DNA from: Bacillus sp. 165
GTDB taxonomy: Bacteria; Bacillota; Bacilli; Bacillales; Bacillaceae_G
Assembly: GCF_017742235.1 (NCBI RefSeq)
Contig: NZ_JAGHKQ010000007.1
Coordinates: 167,185-231,184 of the forward strand
Reading direction: 5' to 3'
Length of the DNA: 64,000 nt
Shown here: piece after piece, positions 19,312-28,566 of the stretch
Layout of the letters: every line of letters begins with the position of its first letter
How positions within the stretch are numbered: the stretch's first letter is position 1
Made by a program: the position numbers and the translations under genes
The notes under the pieces: generated by a model
Told to the model about the DNA's origin: nothing
Database searches by the model: none
The model's input: only the letters and a program-made list of their open reading frames with translations

Positions 19312-19437
19312 TTATGCCAAAATGACATCGAATTGATCCAAAATAAGAATTAATTGCTCCAAATCCAAAATTAATTGCTCCGAAACAACATCGAATTGAT
19401 TCAAAACCAGAATTAGTTGATCCAAACATGGCTTTTT
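19312..19437. repeat. 21-bp tandem repeat, six imperfect units
   Basis: The core TTGATCCAAAA recurs with an exact 21-bp period: unit starts at 19312, 19333, 19354, 19375, 19396 and 19417. Units 2 and 3 have TTGCTCC, unit 5 TTGATTC; the tail of each is close to ACCAGAATTAA or ACATCGAA. The first and last units are the most decayed. The array lies between the dUTPase gene and the rplT terminator and overlaps no gene I can support. Confidence 0.85.
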
Positions 19438-19442
19438 CCTAC

Positions 19443-19478
19443 AAAAAAATCCTTCAGGTATTCACCCAAAGGATTTTT
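19443..19478 (-). terminator. Terminator of infC-rpmI-rplT
   Basis: Outer stem AAAATCCTT/AAGGATTTT with an inner GGGTGAATACC pairing, followed by TTTTTTT on the minus strand. Confidence 0.85.
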
Positions 19479-19484
19479 ATATCA

Positions 19485-19844
19485 TTACTTATTTACGCTG
19501 TTTTTTGCAACTGTTGCTAATTCAGCGAATGCTTTTTCGTCAGTGATCGCTAAGTCAGCAAGCATTTTGCGGTTAACTTCGATACCAGCTAATTTTAAAC
19601 CATGCATTAAACGGCTGTAAGAAAGACCGTTCATACGAGCTGCCGCATTGATACGAGTGATCCATAATTTACGGAAGTCACGTTTCTTTTGACGGCGGTC
19701 ACGGAATGCATACATTAAAGACTTCATAACTTGTTGGTTAGCAACTTTGTATAAAGTATGTTTGGAACCGAAATAACCTTTCGCTAATTTTAAAACTTTT
19801 TTACGACGTTTACGAGTAACTGTACCACCTTTTACTCTTGGCAT
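19485..19844 (-). CDS. rplT: 50S ribosomal protein L20
   Basis: A 119-residue 23S rRNA-binding protein needed early in 50S assembly. It has the basic N-terminal extension ([16 protein letters not shown]) and the globular C-terminal half ([20 protein letters not shown]). In Bacillus, L20 also binds the leader of its own operon and lowers transcription; such a leader is present upstream of infC here. It is the last gene of infC-rpmI-rplT. Confidence 0.98.
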   Translation of the reverse strand: MPRVKGGTVTRKRRKKVLKLAKGYFGSKHTLYKVANQQVMKSLMYAFRDRRQKKRDFRKLWITRINAAARMNGLSYSRLMHGLKLAGIEVNRKMLADLAITDEKAFAELATVAKNSVNK

Positions 19845-19882
19845 ATTGTTTCCCTCCTAGATAATCTATATAAACCGAGATA

Positions 19883-20101
<219 letters not shown>

Positions 20102-20104
20102 CTA

Positions 20105-20620
20105 TTACTTATCGTTTTTAGGTGCTAAAATTAAGAACATGCTGCGGCCTTCCATTTTCGGCGCAGATTCTACCGTACTTACTTCTGCACAAGCTTCTGA
20201 AAAACGGTTCAATACACGTTGTCCGATTTCTTTATGAGTAATCGCACGTCCTTTAAAGCGAATAGACGCTTTAACTTTGTCGCCTTTTTCAAGAAACTTG
20301 ATTGCATTACGAAGCTTCGTATTGAAGTCATGCTCGTCAATTGTCGGGCTTAAACGAACTTCTTTAATGCTAATAATTTTTTGGTTTTTGCGTTGTTCTT
20401 TCTCTTTCTTTTGCTGCTCAAAGCGGAACTTTCCATAATCCATAATACGGCATACCGGCGGTTTCGCATTTGGAGCAACCATTACTAGATCAAGATTCAC
20501 ATTTCCAGCTATTTCTAATGCTTCTTGGCGAGTTTTGATTCCAAGTTGATCACCGTTAGAACCAACTAAACGTACCTCACGAGCACGAATTTGCTCGTTG
20601 ATCATCATGTCCTTGCTAAT
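20105..20620 (-). CDS. infC: Translation initiation factor IF-3, ATT start
   Basis: A 171-residue factor that keeps the 30S subunit free and checks the start codon. It has the IF3-N domain ([21 protein letters not shown]), a linker rich in Lys/Glu, and the IF3-C domain ([29 protein letters not shown]). I place the start at an ATT at 20620, 6 bases after GGAGGTGG. The next in-frame ATG is 18 bases from that site. A rare ATT/ATC/ATA start is a known hallmark of infC and lets IF-3 repress its own translation. Confidence 0.95.
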   Translation of the reverse strand: MSKDMMINEQIRAREVRLVGSNGDQLGIKTRQEALEIAGNVNLDLVMVAPNAKPPVCRIMDYGKFRFEQQKKEKEQRKNQKIISIKEVRLSPTIDEHDFNTKLRNAIKFLEKGDKVKASIRFKGRAITHKEIGQRVLNRFSEACAEVSTVESAPKMEGRSMFLILAPKNDK

Positions 20621-20626
20621 AGTAAG

Positions 20627-20634
20627 CCACCTCC
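20627..20634 (-). promoter_or_regulatory. Ribosome binding site that fixes the ATT start of infC
   Basis: GGAGGTGG, 6 bases before ATT. No ATG, GTG or TTG lies at usable spacing in the infC frame. Confidence 0.85.
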
Positions 20635-20639
20635 AAGGT

Positions 20640-20826
20640 TTCTTTAGAATACGTCTCTGGCTATAAGGATTTACACCCAATAAAAAAGTGCGGGCATATA
20701 TACACCCACACTTTTGACGTCATAAATTTATCACGATCATCATCTATACCTGTCAACTGCTTATTTGCGTCGTTCAGGTGAGAAGCGGGTGCTCCTGCTT
20801 TCCATAAACAAGTATTCTGTTTTTCC
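20640..20826 (-). promoter_or_regulatory. L20 leader with attenuator of infC-rpmI-rplT
   Basis: A leader of about 190 bases runs from the predicted start near 20826 to infC. It ends in a strong hairpin at 20684-20715, minus-strand AAAAGTGTGGG/CCCGCACTTTT followed by TTTTTT, which is an intrinsic terminator in front of the operon. Position, size and terminator match the L20-responsive leader described for Bacillus subtilis, in which L20 stabilises the terminator form. Confidence 0.8.
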
Positions 20827-20832
20827 CTAGCA

Positions 20833-20862
20833 ACTATATCACAATACATAAAGACATGTCAA
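20833..20862 (-). promoter_or_regulatory. SigA promoter of infC-rpmI-rplT
   Basis: Minus-strand TTGACA (20857-20862), 18-bp spacer, TATAGT (20833-20838), about 210 bases before the ATT start. The rest of the gap up to the thrS terminator (20863-21037) shows no gene. Confidence 0.75.
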
Positions 20863-21037
20863 GAAGCGAATAGCTTTCATAACAACAAAAAATATTGTAA
20901 CAAACTATTTGCAGGATGGCAATAGTTTTTTTGATGTATTTTAAAATGCCTCTCTTAATAGATATGTTGCGGCACAGCTTCTTTCTTCAATTCTTGACCT
21001 TAGGCAGACAAAAACCACCTATTGTTTGTGTATCAAA

Positions 21038-21061
21038 AAGCTGCGGCAGCAGCCGCAGCTT
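21038..21061 (-). terminator. Terminator after thrS
   Basis: 10-bp GC-rich stem AAGCTGCGGC/GCCGCAGCTT with a 4-base loop and TTTTTG on the minus strand. Confidence 0.9.
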
Positions 21062-21067
21062 CTCTTG

Positions 21068-22999
21068 TTAACGCTTCGCCTCTGCAGCAATCATATCCAC
21101 AAATGCAGCAAGTGGCATTGTTTCTGATTTTTGTTCACCGTATTTGCGCACATTCACACCATTGTCTGACACTTCATTGTCGCCGACAACAAGCATGTAT
21201 GGAATTTTTTTCATCTGTGCTTCACGAATTTTGTAGCCAATTTTTTCATCTCGAGTATCGACTTCTACACGAAGACCAGCCAGTTGCAATTCATCTTGCA
21301 CCTTCTTAGCATAGTCTAAATGCACTTGCGGTGAAACAGGAATCACTTGCACTTGCACTGGTGCCAGCCAAGTTGGGAATGCTCCTTTGTATTCTTCAAT
21401 TAAGAAAGCGACAAAACGTTCCATTGTTGAAACTACACCGCGGTGAATAACAACCGGGCGATGGTGTTTACCATCTTCACCGATATAAGTTAAATCAAAG
21501 CGTTCAGGTAACAAGAAATCCAGCTGAACAGTAGATAATGTTTCATCTTTCCCCAGCGCTGTACGCACTTGTACGTCAAGCTTTGGTCCATAGAACGCTG
21601 CTTCGCCTTCTGCTTCGTAATACTCCAGACCCATATCGTCCATCGCTTCTTTTAGCATGCTTTGTGCTTTGTTCCACATGTCATCATCATCATAGTACTT
21701 CTCTGTATCTTCCGGATCACGGTATGAAAGACGGAAGGAGTAATCATTTAAACCAAAATCTTTGTATACTTCTAACACCAAACGGACAACGCGGATGAAT
21801 TCTTCTTTAATTTGATCTGGACGTACGAAGATGTGAGCGTCATTCAACGTCATCCCGCGTACACGCTGCAAACCGGATAATGCTCCAGACATTTCATAAC
21901 GATGCATTGTACCAAGCTCCGCAATACGAATCGGCAATTCACGATAGCTGTGAATATCATTTTTGTACACCATCATATGATGGGGACAGTTCATTGGACG
22001 AAGTACAAGCTGCTCATTATCCATCTCCATTGGAGGAAACATACCGTCACGATAATGGTCCCAGTGACCAGAAGTTTTGTATAACTCTACACTTCCCATT
22101 ACAGGAGTATATACATGATCGTAGCCTAAGCTTACTTCTTTATCGACAATATAACGCTCAATAATTCGGCGAATAGTTGCTCCTTTTGGAAGCCAAAGCG
22201 GCAACCCTTGTCCTACCTTTTGAGAGTTAGTAAACAAATTCAACTCTTTGCCCAACTTGCGATGGTCACGCTCTTTCGCTTCTTCTAATAAGCGTAAATG
22301 CTCATCCAGTTGTTCTTTTTTAGCAAATGCTGTACCGTAAATACGCTGCAGCATTTTGTTTTTGCTGTCCCCGCGCCAATACGCACCGGCAATGCTCAAT
22401 AATTTAAATACTTTTGCTTTTCCTGTAGACGGAAGATGCACACCGCGGCAAAGGTCGAAAAATTCACCTTGTTCGTAAATAGAAATTGTTTCTCCTTGCG
22501 GCAGCTCGTTAATCAGCTCTAGCTTCAAATCATCACCGATTTCTTCGTAGCGGCGAAGCGCTTCTTCACGGCTTACCTCCAACCGAGTGATTTCAAAATT
22601 TTCTTTAATGATGCGCTCCATTTCTTTCTCAATTTTCGGAAGATCCTCTGGAGTTAATGACTCCTCTAAATCCACATCATAATAAAATCCATTTTCAATA
22701 ACTGGCCCAATTCCGAGCTTCACATTTTTATACAGACGCTTAAGAGCCTGTGCTAAAATATGCGCAGAAGAGTGGCGCAAAATCTCTAACCCATCTTGGG
22801 AATCCAACGTAATGATAGAAATGCTTCCATCTTCTTGGATTGGTGTTCTTAAATCAAGTAATGTATCGTTAAGCTTACCTGCCACGGCTTTTTTCTTTAA
22901 GCCTGGGCTGATTGAAGCTGCGATATCTTCTGTAGTCGTCCCCTTCGGAAACTCCTTCACTGCTCCGTCAGGAAATGCGATTTTTACTAATTCTGACAT
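21068..22999 (-). CDS. thrS: Threonine--tRNA ligase
   Basis: A 643-residue class II synthetase. It has the N-terminal TGS domain (to about 62), the editing domain with the zinc-type motif [12 protein letters not shown] near 77, the catalytic core with [15 protein letters not shown] motif ([14 protein letters not shown]) and the C-terminal anticodon domain. The ATG at 22999 lies just downstream of the T-box terminator. Expression is expected to rise when tRNA-Thr is uncharged. Bacillus has a second, inducible copy (thrZ), but none is in this window. Confidence 0.97.
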   Translation of the reverse strand: MSELVKIAFPDGAVKEFPKGTTTEDIAASISPGLKKKAVAGKLNDTLLDLRTPIQEDGSISIITLDSQDGLEILRHSSAHILAQALKRLYKNVKLGIGPVIENGFYYDVDLEESLTPEDLPKIEKEMERIIKENFEITRLEVSREEALRRYEEIGDDLKLELINELPQGETISIYEQGEFFDLCRGVHLPSTGKAKVFKLLSIAGAYWRGDSKNKMLQRIYGTAFAKKEQLDEHLRLLEEAKERDHRKLGKELNLFTNSQKVGQGLPLWLPKGATIRRIIERYIVDKEVSLGYDHVYTPVMGSVELYKTSGHWDHYRDGMFPPMEMDNEQLVLRPMNCPHHMMVYKNDIHSYRELPIRIAELGTMHRYEMSGALSGLQRVRGMTLNDAHIFVRPDQIKEEFIRVVRLVLEVYKDFGLNDYSFRLSYRDPEDTEKYYDDDDMWNKAQSMLKEAMDDMGLEYYEAEGEAAFYGPKLDVQVRTALGKDETLSTVQLDFLLPERFDLTYIGEDGKHHRPVVIHRGVVSTMERFVAFLIEEYKGAFPTWLAPVQVQVIPVSPQVHLDYAKKVQDELQLAGLRVEVDTRDEKIGYKIREAQMKKIPYMLVVGDNEVSDNGVNVRKYGEQKSETMPLAAFVDMIAAEAKR

Positions 23000-23027
23000 T
23001 ACGGTTCACTCCTTTTAGATAAAATAA

Positions 23028-23275
23028 AAAACACCCGTCCCCCAAAAAGGGACGAGTGTTGATTTCGTGGTTCCACCCTTGTTTCAGCCAATTCACTTTG
23101 ACTGCTCAAGTTCAAATAACGGTCGCATCCGTCAGCAATTACTATATGTTCACTGCTGAAGTTCAGAGGCGGTAAGACAATTTCCCGTATTAGGAAGCTT
23201 CCAGCCAAGGCTTCCCTCTCTAAAAATCGTAGAAAATGCTCATGTCCTCATCATAACTGTTCAATATCTTATTAT
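23028..23275 (-). promoter_or_regulatory. T-box leader of thrS (Thr specifier)
   Basis: T-box sequence AGGGTGGAACCACG at 23066-23079 (minus strand). Terminator stem ACACTCGTCCC/GGGACGGGTGT followed by TTTTTT at 23031-23059. The specifier region reads TTACCGCCTCTGA with the Thr codon ACC at 23171-23173. The element fills most of the gap between thrS and ytxC. Confidence 0.92.
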
Positions 23276-23282
23276 GTAGCAT

Positions 23283-23311
23283 ATTATATGATTATCTGTA
23301 TAGAAAATCAA
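23283..23311 (-). promoter_or_regulatory. SigA promoter of thrS
   Basis: Minus-strand TTGATT (23306-23311), 17-bp spacer, TATAAT (23283-23288), upstream of the T-box. Confidence 0.6.
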
Positions 23312-23329
23312 GGTGTTATCTGCCTATTT

Positions 23330-24175
23330 TTATTCTGCTCGAAACTTTTTTTCAAATTCTTGCACAGAGTATACTTTCACACGTTCCTGAAACACGTTTT
23401 GAATAGTAACTACCATGTTGTCGTCCAAATAAGCTGTGTACAGATGGATTTTCTCTGGAGCAATCGATACAAGCGGAGCAATAACATTCGCATCAATGTA
23501 AAACTCATTGTGCTTGACGATTTTCTCATCTATATATTGGACAAGCTTTTCTTGATTTAAACATCCTCCCTTTTCATCGTAAAAAATAAAATCACCATTA
23601 AATACGAGATGAATACTAGACAGTCTTGCCTTACGATTGCTTACATGCTGCCTTAATGTTTCAATGAAGGTTTGATAATCTTGTTCAAGCTTATATTCAT
23701 CTATCGCTAATTCCGTAACCCTGAGTAGATACATCATATATGGCTTCAATCGAAAACGTACAAGCGATTCAAATGAGAAAGAAATAGGATTTTGAATAAA
23801 GCCTTGGAGGGCTTCAAATAAAAGCTCGTCTCGCGATTTACCTGTCCCCTTTTTCGGTATATCCTTTCGACTTCCGTTCATGATGCTATGAGCAATATGT
23901 AAAATCTCATTATGTTCTTCTATATCATGATAATAGAAGACTCGAGACAAAACTGACATAATCCATTTATATTCCTTTGTTTTCAAAATAAACTGTATGA
24001 GTACTGGTATTAAAACCACTTGGATATAGACATCTTCCTCAAAAGGAAGATCGATAAGAACAGTATATTCTTGCAGCCTCACACTTCCTGTATTTGAAAC
24101 ACCAGAATGGTATTTTTCTAATTGTGCGTACACGAATGCAGCATCATTTAGTTCTTCAAAGTGGATTTCGATCAC
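23330..24175 (-). CDS. ytxC: Sporulation protein YtxC
   Basis: A 281-residue soluble protein matching the YtxC family by overall pattern (IQFILKTKEYKWIMSVLSRVFYY region and C-terminal EFYIDANVIAPL). The Bacillus subtilis gene is linked to sporulation, but its biochemical role is unknown to me. The best start is a GTG at 24175 with GAAGGGGGG upstream; a TTG/ATG reading to 24202 includes that site. It lies downstream of dnaI, separated by the terminator at 24352. Confidence 0.82.
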   Translation of the reverse strand: MIEIHFEELNDAAFVYAQLEKYHSGVSNTGSVRLQEYTVLIDLPFEEDVYIQVVLIPVLIQFILKTKEYKWIMSVLSRVFYYHDIEEHNEILHIAHSIMNGSRKDIPKKGTGKSRDELLFEALQGFIQNPISFSFESLVRFRLKPYMMYLLRVTELAIDEYKLEQDYQTFIETLRQHVSNRKARLSSIHLVFNGDFIFYDEKGGCLNQEKLVQYIDEKIVKHNEFYIDANVIAPLVSIAPEKIHLYTAYLDDNMVVTIQNVFQERVKVYSVQEFEKKFRAE

Positions 24176-24351
24176 TTTTGTCCCCCCTTCAAGGTTAAAC
24201 ATCTGTTCTTATGTATATTAAAGAGATGTCCAAAAAATGATAAAGGGAATAAGAAAAGCTTTTTAAATCCCCAAAATACGATATAGAAAAAAGAACCACT
24301 GTTCAAAAGAGTGTTTGATTCACCACTTGCCTTATGAGAGTTACATTCATA

Positions 24352-24381
24352 AAAAAAGAGAATGACAACATGTCATTCTCT
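24352..24381 (-). terminator. Terminator of dnaB-dnaI
   Basis: 11-bp stem AGAGAATGACA/TGTCATTCTCT with TTTTTTT on the minus strand. It overlaps the dnaI stop. The 24203-24351 gap holds nothing else I can support. Confidence 0.88.
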
Positions 24382-25305
24382 CCGATTTTTTCCGGATAGC
24401 TTTACCGGTGTTGCTAAATATTTAATACGCTCCATGACACGGGCTGCCTTCAGTTTTTCTTCTTCTCCGCGCTGCGTATAGGTTAAATGATGCTCTAACG
24501 CCTTCATGTCAAAATTCGAGGTGAAAAACGTCGGAAGATTTTCAAGCATACGGAACTGTAGAATAGATCCGATGATATCATCCCTGACAAAGCTAGACAT
24601 TGCTTCGGCCCCTATATCATCTATCATCAGTACAGGGATTCGTTTTACGACTTCAATTTTCTCATTCATCGTATTATCTTGCATAGACCCTTTTAATTCC
24701 CTTAAAAATTCCGGTAGATAGACGAGCATAGAAGCAATATTACGCGAAGCAAGTTCATTGGCAATTGCACCTAAAATATAGGTTTTTCCCACACCAAACG
24801 AACCGTACAAATACAGCCCTTTTGTCATTTTTCCAGGTTCATACGCATCTAGAAATGCCTGTGCCGCTTGGATAGCCTGAAAACGCTGCGGATCAGAAAG
24901 ATCCATTTCACCCATAGAAGCACCTAAAATTGCTTTTGGAACATACAAGCTTTGAATAAGAGATTCATGCTTTTTCCGTTCGTCATGTACAACTTTTTTA
25001 GGGCAGCGATCATATTGAATATCGATCATCTTCCCTTGTATAACTAAGTGCGGATGATAACCTTGCAGCATATTTTTACATTGTGCTAAACTGCCGCATC
25101 CTTCACACTCTATACTTTGTCCAATGTATTCATATAGCTTAATTAAGCTGCGTTCAATCATTTCATTTGTTACGGTATCCTTATGCTCCGCCAGAAATAA
25201 CTGAATACGCGGATGAGACATGACCTCTTCCTTTAGAGCTTCATATCGATTTTTAAAATTTTCATTTTTAATTAACTTTGCAAAAGCATTCTGCATTCGT
25301 TCCAT
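24373..25305 (-). CDS. dnaI: Primosomal protein DnaI, helicase loader
   Basis: A 310-residue AAA+ ATPase that loads the replicative helicase DnaC at origins and restart sites. The N-terminal helicase-binding half contains the zinc-type cluster CEGCGSLAQC near residue 80, with GYHPH after it. The ATPase has Walker A LYGSFGVGKTYIL near 170 and Walker B VLMIDDIGAE near 230. I chose the ATG at 25305, 6 bases after GAGGTG; the GTG three codons earlier is part of that site. It follows dnaB by 30 bp. Confidence 0.96.
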   Translation of the reverse strand: MERMQNAFAKLIKNENFKNRYEALKEEVMSHPRIQLFLAEHKDTVTNEMIERSLIKLYEYIGQSIECEGCGSLAQCKNMLQGYHPHLVIQGKMIDIQYDRCPKKVVHDERKKHESLIQSLYVPKAILGASMGEMDLSDPQRFQAIQAAQAFLDAYEPGKMTKGLYLYGSFGVGKTYILGAIANELASRNIASMLVYLPEFLRELKGSMQDNTMNEKIEVVKRIPVLMIDDIGAEAMSSFVRDDIIGSILQFRMLENLPTFFTSNFDMKALEHHLTYTQRGEEEKLKAARVMERIKYLATPVKLSGKNRRE

Positions 25306-25335
25306 TTTCTTCACCTCAAAGGGTCATTTCCTTTG

Positions 25336-26730
25336 TTAGTTTTTCTTATACTTCTTTAATGCCTCTTCCAGCATTTTTCTCTGCGCCTCCACATCAACCT
25401 CTTCCTGAACTGTTTGGTCACTAGTCAATTCTTGACCAAGCCATTCTGGTACCAGTTCTTTACGAGTCGGCTTTGAGGATGCTGTTCTCTTTTCTTTATT
25501 TTTTGATTCCGCCCATGTTTGATATTGACGATGCTCTTGTTTAGCCAGCTCCATAGCCTCAGTTACTGTATTAATTTTTTTACGAGCCCAATGACTTGCA
25601 ATTTTTTCTACGTATGTTTTTGAAAGCTTCATATCTGATTTTAGCATCACATAATGAATCAACACATTCACCACACCAGGAAGCAGCTTTTGTTTAAACA
25701 TCACTTCTTCAATGATTTGTAAATCTGCGACAGCAGGTTCAGCCCCGCCGGAAATTTCAATAAGAAGCTCTCGAGGTGAAAGAACTTCTAGCTGCTGGAT
25801 AAGCGCCTCCTCTTGACTTACAGGTACTTTCCCCTGCATAAGCCGTTTCTCTTGCGGCTGTGTACGTTGGCTGAATTGAGGCAAGACGCTGCCGTGTTCG
25901 AGTTGATACCAATCCCTTGCATTTTTTCTTAGCTGCTCTAAATTGATCGTATTACTTTCTGTGATGGCCCCCATGATGATATTCTTCATGTTAATCGTAT
26001 CAATTCCGTATACAAAAGAAAGCTTCATGATACACTCTTTTACCGGTTTAGTAATAGATCGTTTTGGAATAACTGCACCTGCTATCCCTTCAAAAAACAG
26101 TTCAAAATTAAAATGAAGGTTAGTGACCGGTGGGGCAGATGCTTCGCTTCTTCCCATTACCTGAGGCTCACGAATCACTTCACCGGTATCAGACTGCAAA
26201 GAAGCCGAAAGCTGAGAGGGAGTAACAGAATCAAACACATCATTAAATGCGTGTGTCACTTCTTCATACGAAGTCATGTCCCTTTCAGGCTCTGCAAAAT
26301 ATTGCTTTACTTTCATATACTTCGTCTTTCCAAGACGGTTATATAGAAAAATATTTAATACAATATCATCAAAAAATTGCTTTGGATTCAAAGGAGGCTG
26401 AATCTCATAGAGAAATTTCCGGACATCTTCTTCCTTCTTTACATATACCTTCAATAAACCGATTGCTTCCAGCTTCCTGCGCTCAGCAAAAATATCCGGT
26501 AAATTCATATCCATGCTGACAAGCAATGAATGATGGGTATTTTCTTGCCCATACAATTCATTTTGTTCAAGCTCTCCCCACAGTGTCATATATAAACTGA
26601 AGGCTCGAGCACCGATTAAAGGCTGATACAGCATAGTCAATACTTTGCGATCATAACTATGGAGCAGGCCGCCTGTGCATACCATATATCGATCTACTGG
26701 AAGTAATTCCATCCAAGATTGTCTTTCCAT
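25336..26730 (-). CDS. dnaB: Replication initiation and membrane attachment protein DnaB
   Basis: A 464-residue primosomal protein of the Bacillus DnaB type, not the helicase of E. coli. It has an N-terminal winged-helix domain and a DnaD-like C-terminal domain near 330-400 (ELLIEISGGAEPAVADLQIIEEVM ... ). A conserved SFVYGIDTINMKNI segment is near 235. With DnaD and DnaI it loads the helicase. It is the first gene of the dnaB-dnaI pair and follows nrdR, the order found in Bacillus subtilis. Confidence 0.95.
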   Translation of the reverse strand: MERQSWMELLPVDRYMVCTGGLLHSYDRKVLTMLYQPLIGARAFSLYMTLWGELEQNELYGQENTHHSLLVSMDMNLPDIFAERRKLEAIGLLKVYVKKEEDVRKFLYEIQPPLNPKQFFDDIVLNIFLYNRLGKTKYMKVKQYFAEPERDMTSYEEVTHAFNDVFDSVTPSQLSASLQSDTGEVIREPQVMGRSEASAPPVTNLHFNFELFFEGIAGAVIPKRSITKPVKECIMKLSFVYGIDTINMKNIIMGAITESNTINLEQLRKNARDWYQLEHGSVLPQFSQRTQPQEKRLMQGKVPVSQEEALIQQLEVLSPRELLIEISGGAEPAVADLQIIEEVMFKQKLLPGVVNVLIHYVMLKSDMKLSKTYVEKIASHWARKKINTVTEAMELAKQEHRQYQTWAESKNKEKRTASSKPTRKELVPEWLGQELTSDQTVQEEVDVEAQRKMLEEALKKYKKN

Positions 26731-26794
26731 AATACTCTAATTCCTTTCTATATTAGAAAAGCAGACACGATTTCCATGAGAAGCCGTATGGTAA

Positions 26795-26826
26795 AAAAGA
26801 GCTGACAGCCTGGGCTTGCAGCTCTT
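26795..26826 (-). terminator. Terminator after nrdR
   Basis: Stem AAGAGCTG/CAGCTCTT with further partial pairing in the loop, then TTTTTT on the minus strand. Confidence 0.8.
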
Positions 26827-26829
26827 CTT

Positions 26830-27291
26830 TTATTTTCGTTCTTTTTGTAAGATATCTCTAAGCTCGTCAATAAATACGTTTAAATCTTTAAACTGACGAT
26901 AGACAGAAGCAAAGCGGACATACGCCACTTCATCAATTTCTCGTAAGTGATCCATAACCATTTCACCGACATGCTCACTATTCACTTCTGATGCTCCTAA
27001 GTTACGGAGTTCCCGTTCTACACTTTGCGTCACTTCTTCAAGCTGTTTCAAAGATACAGGGCGTTTTTCACATGCTTTAATAAGCCCCCGTAATATTTTT
27101 TCTTTACTGAACTCCTCCCGTGTTCCTTCCTTTTTAACAACAACAAGAGGCGTTTCTTCCACTCTTTCAAATGTCGTAAAACGATGCGTACACTTCTCGC
27201 ATTCTCTTCGTCTTCTAATCGAGCGCCCCTCATCTACAGGACGTGAATCTAACACTCTGGTTCCGTTATGAAAGCACGTTGGACAACGCAT
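26830..27291 (-). CDS. nrdR: Transcriptional repressor NrdR
   Basis: A 153-residue repressor of ribonucleotide reductase genes. It has the zinc ribbon [17 protein letters not shown]...[13 protein letters not shown] (Cys 3, 6, 31, 34 type) and an ATP-cone (about 49-139) that senses ATP/dATP. The ATG at 27291 has GGAG 8 bases upstream. I saw no convincing NrdR box in the window, so its targets are elsewhere. It is upstream of dnaB as in Bacillus subtilis (ytcG). Confidence 0.96.
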   Translation of the reverse strand: MRCPTCFHNGTRVLDSRPVDEGRSIRRRRECEKCTHRFTTFERVEETPLVVVKKEGTREEFSKEKILRGLIKACEKRPVSLKQLEEVTQSVERELRNLGASEVNSEHVGEMVMDHLREIDEVAYVRFASVYRQFKDLNVFIDELRDILQKERK

Positions 27292-27327
27292 ACAATCAAC
27301 TCCATCCCCTTAATCCATAATGTCCCC

Positions 27328-27732
27328 TTACATCTTTTCGCTCAAGCTTGTTCCAATGAAAATCAATTGTTTGTCTAATCGTTCATACATATCTAGTATA
27401 ACACGTTTACTAAATCCAAAATCAGTCGGCAGCATAGTTGTATCGGTAGAAACAGAAAAATCAACAGCAGTTTCAAACGGCCGAATCGTAATAACGGTAA
27501 TAATCATAAGCGCTTGTTTACCAGAGGAAACTAAAACACTGATCTCTCCGCGTTCTTCTGAAACAGAAGTGATCTTATATCCGTTCAATCCTGTCAAAAT
27601 CTCTTGTACAACCTTTAATGCATTTTTTGTATTCGTTTTATAATAACGGCTTTTTAATTGTTCATCATGATGATTGTCATTCGTTTCGGCATGAGCGCTG
27701 AAGAAATTTTGCGCTTTTTGAAACAATCCCAT
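27328..27732 (-). CDS. Conserved hypothetical cytosolic protein
   Basis: A 134-residue soluble protein with no signal peptide or membrane segment, starting MGLFQKAQNFFSAHAE after GAGGTG. The N-terminus is amphipathic, then an acidic/His patch (ETNDNHHDEQ), then mixed alpha/beta with strands at SVLVSSGKQALMIITVI and AVDFSVST. I do not recognise a functional family. It lies between speD and nrdR on the same strand, 36 bp before nrdR, so co-transcription with nrdR is possible. Confidence 0.7.
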   Translation of the reverse strand: MGLFQKAQNFFSAHAETNDNHHDEQLKSRYYKTNTKNALKVVQEILTGLNGYKITSVSEERGEISVLVSSGKQALMIITVITIRPFETAVDFSVSTDTTMLPTDFGFSKRVILDMYERLDKQLIFIGTSLSEKM

Positions 27733-27848
27733 ATGTACACCTCTTCTAGTGTTAGTACGTATTTTACAGTGAATCTTCTGAAAGCATAGCATACCGTATT
27801 GATATTTCCAGTATTAGCTAACCCTCCGCTGTTTAGCAGGGTAAAATT

Positions 27849-27875
27849 AAAAAGAGGTGTATAATACACCTCTTT
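27849..27875 (-). terminator. Terminator after speD
   Basis: 11-bp stem AAAGAGGTGTA/TACACCTCTTT, 3-base loop, then TTTTTAATTTT on the minus strand. Confidence 0.88.
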
Positions 27876-27901
27876 ACATTTTAAAGCAATTATTTTCTTT
27901 T

Positions 27902-28285
27902 TTAAAGAACTTTTGCATCTCGTTGTTTAATTTCAATAGATCCCATACCGCGAGGAAGCTCAATGCTCTCTCTCGTTTCAGCACCTAAGCCTTCAGCAAT
28001 AAAGTCTGCTGCAACATTCGGATCAATGCGATCTCCACAAGTATAAACATCAATGCTTGCATAACCGTGCTCAGGGAAGCTGTGAATTGTTAAGTGAGAT
28101 TCAGAAATAATAACAACTCCGCTTACTCCTTGTGGTGCAAATTTGTGAAACGCAACTTCTCGTACTTCCGCACCTGCGCGCAGTGCAGCATCTACAAATA
28201 ACTGTTCAATATAAGGCATGTCATTCAATTTATCAAAATTGCAACCCCAAAGCTCTGCAATTACGTGACGACCCATAGTTTCCAT
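27902..28285 (-). CDS. speD: S-adenosylmethionine decarboxylase proenzyme
   Basis: A 127-residue proenzyme that supplies decarboxylated SAM for spermidine synthesis. Self-cleavage at Glu62-Ser63 in [16 protein letters not shown] makes the pyruvoyl cofactor; His68 and Cys83 of the processing/catalytic set are present at the positions known from the Thermotoga enzyme. The ATG at 28285 has GGGGG 9 bases upstream. It is transcribed alone from a strong SigA-like promoter with a structured leader of about 125 bases. Confidence 0.96.
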   Translation of the reverse strand: METMGRHVIAELWGCNFDKLNDMPYIEQLFVDAALRAGAEVREVAFHKFAPQGVSGVVIISESHLTIHSFPEHGYASIDVYTCGDRIDPNVAADFIAEGLGAETRESIELPRGMGSIEIKQRDAKVL

Positions 28286-28411
28286 TGTACAGTTCCCCCT
28301 TTAACTATTATGAGTTTAGCATAGATAGGTTGAACCACCACGGGGGAAAGTTAGTCCAAAGAGGTCCTAACCCTTTAAGTAGTTACTTTACCCATGCATT
28401 TAAAGTTTACG
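28286..28411 (-). promoter_or_regulatory. Structured speD 5' leader, candidate RNA regulator
   Basis: The leader holds a hairpin with GTTAG/CTAAC arms and an inner CC/GG pair at 28350-28371, followed at once by TTCCCCC (28342-28348). That run is perfectly complementary to GGGGGAA (28293-28299), the speD Shine-Dalgarno. Alternative folding could hide or free the ribosome binding site. I do not recognise a known riboswitch class. Confidence 0.5.
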
Positions 28412-28417
28412 AAAGAT

Positions 28418-28446
28418 AGTATACTTCGTTTAGTTTTATTTTGCAA
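28418..28446 (-). promoter_or_regulatory. SigA promoter of speD
   Basis: Minus-strand TTGCAA (28441-28446), 17-bp spacer, TATACT (28418-28423). Confidence 0.75.
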
Positions 28447-28522
28447 TAAGTGTTTTTAATTTTTTTACTATATACACAACGAGAAGACACTTCTCTCTAG
28501 ATACAGCTATGTATAACACTAT

Positions 28523-28561
28523 AAAAATGCCTAAACATTTTTTCAATGTTTAGGCATTTTT
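28523..28561 (-). terminator. Terminator after gapB
   Basis: 17-bp perfect stem AAAAATGCCTAAACATT with its complement and a TTTTC-type loop; T-run on the minus strand. Confidence 0.93.
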
Positions 28562-28566
28562 TGAAA

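Noticed and set aside
22060..22074. TGGTC-N5-GACCA palindrome resembling the malic-enzyme operator
   Set aside because: It is inside thrS, has a 5-base spacer instead of 1, and encodes conserved residues.
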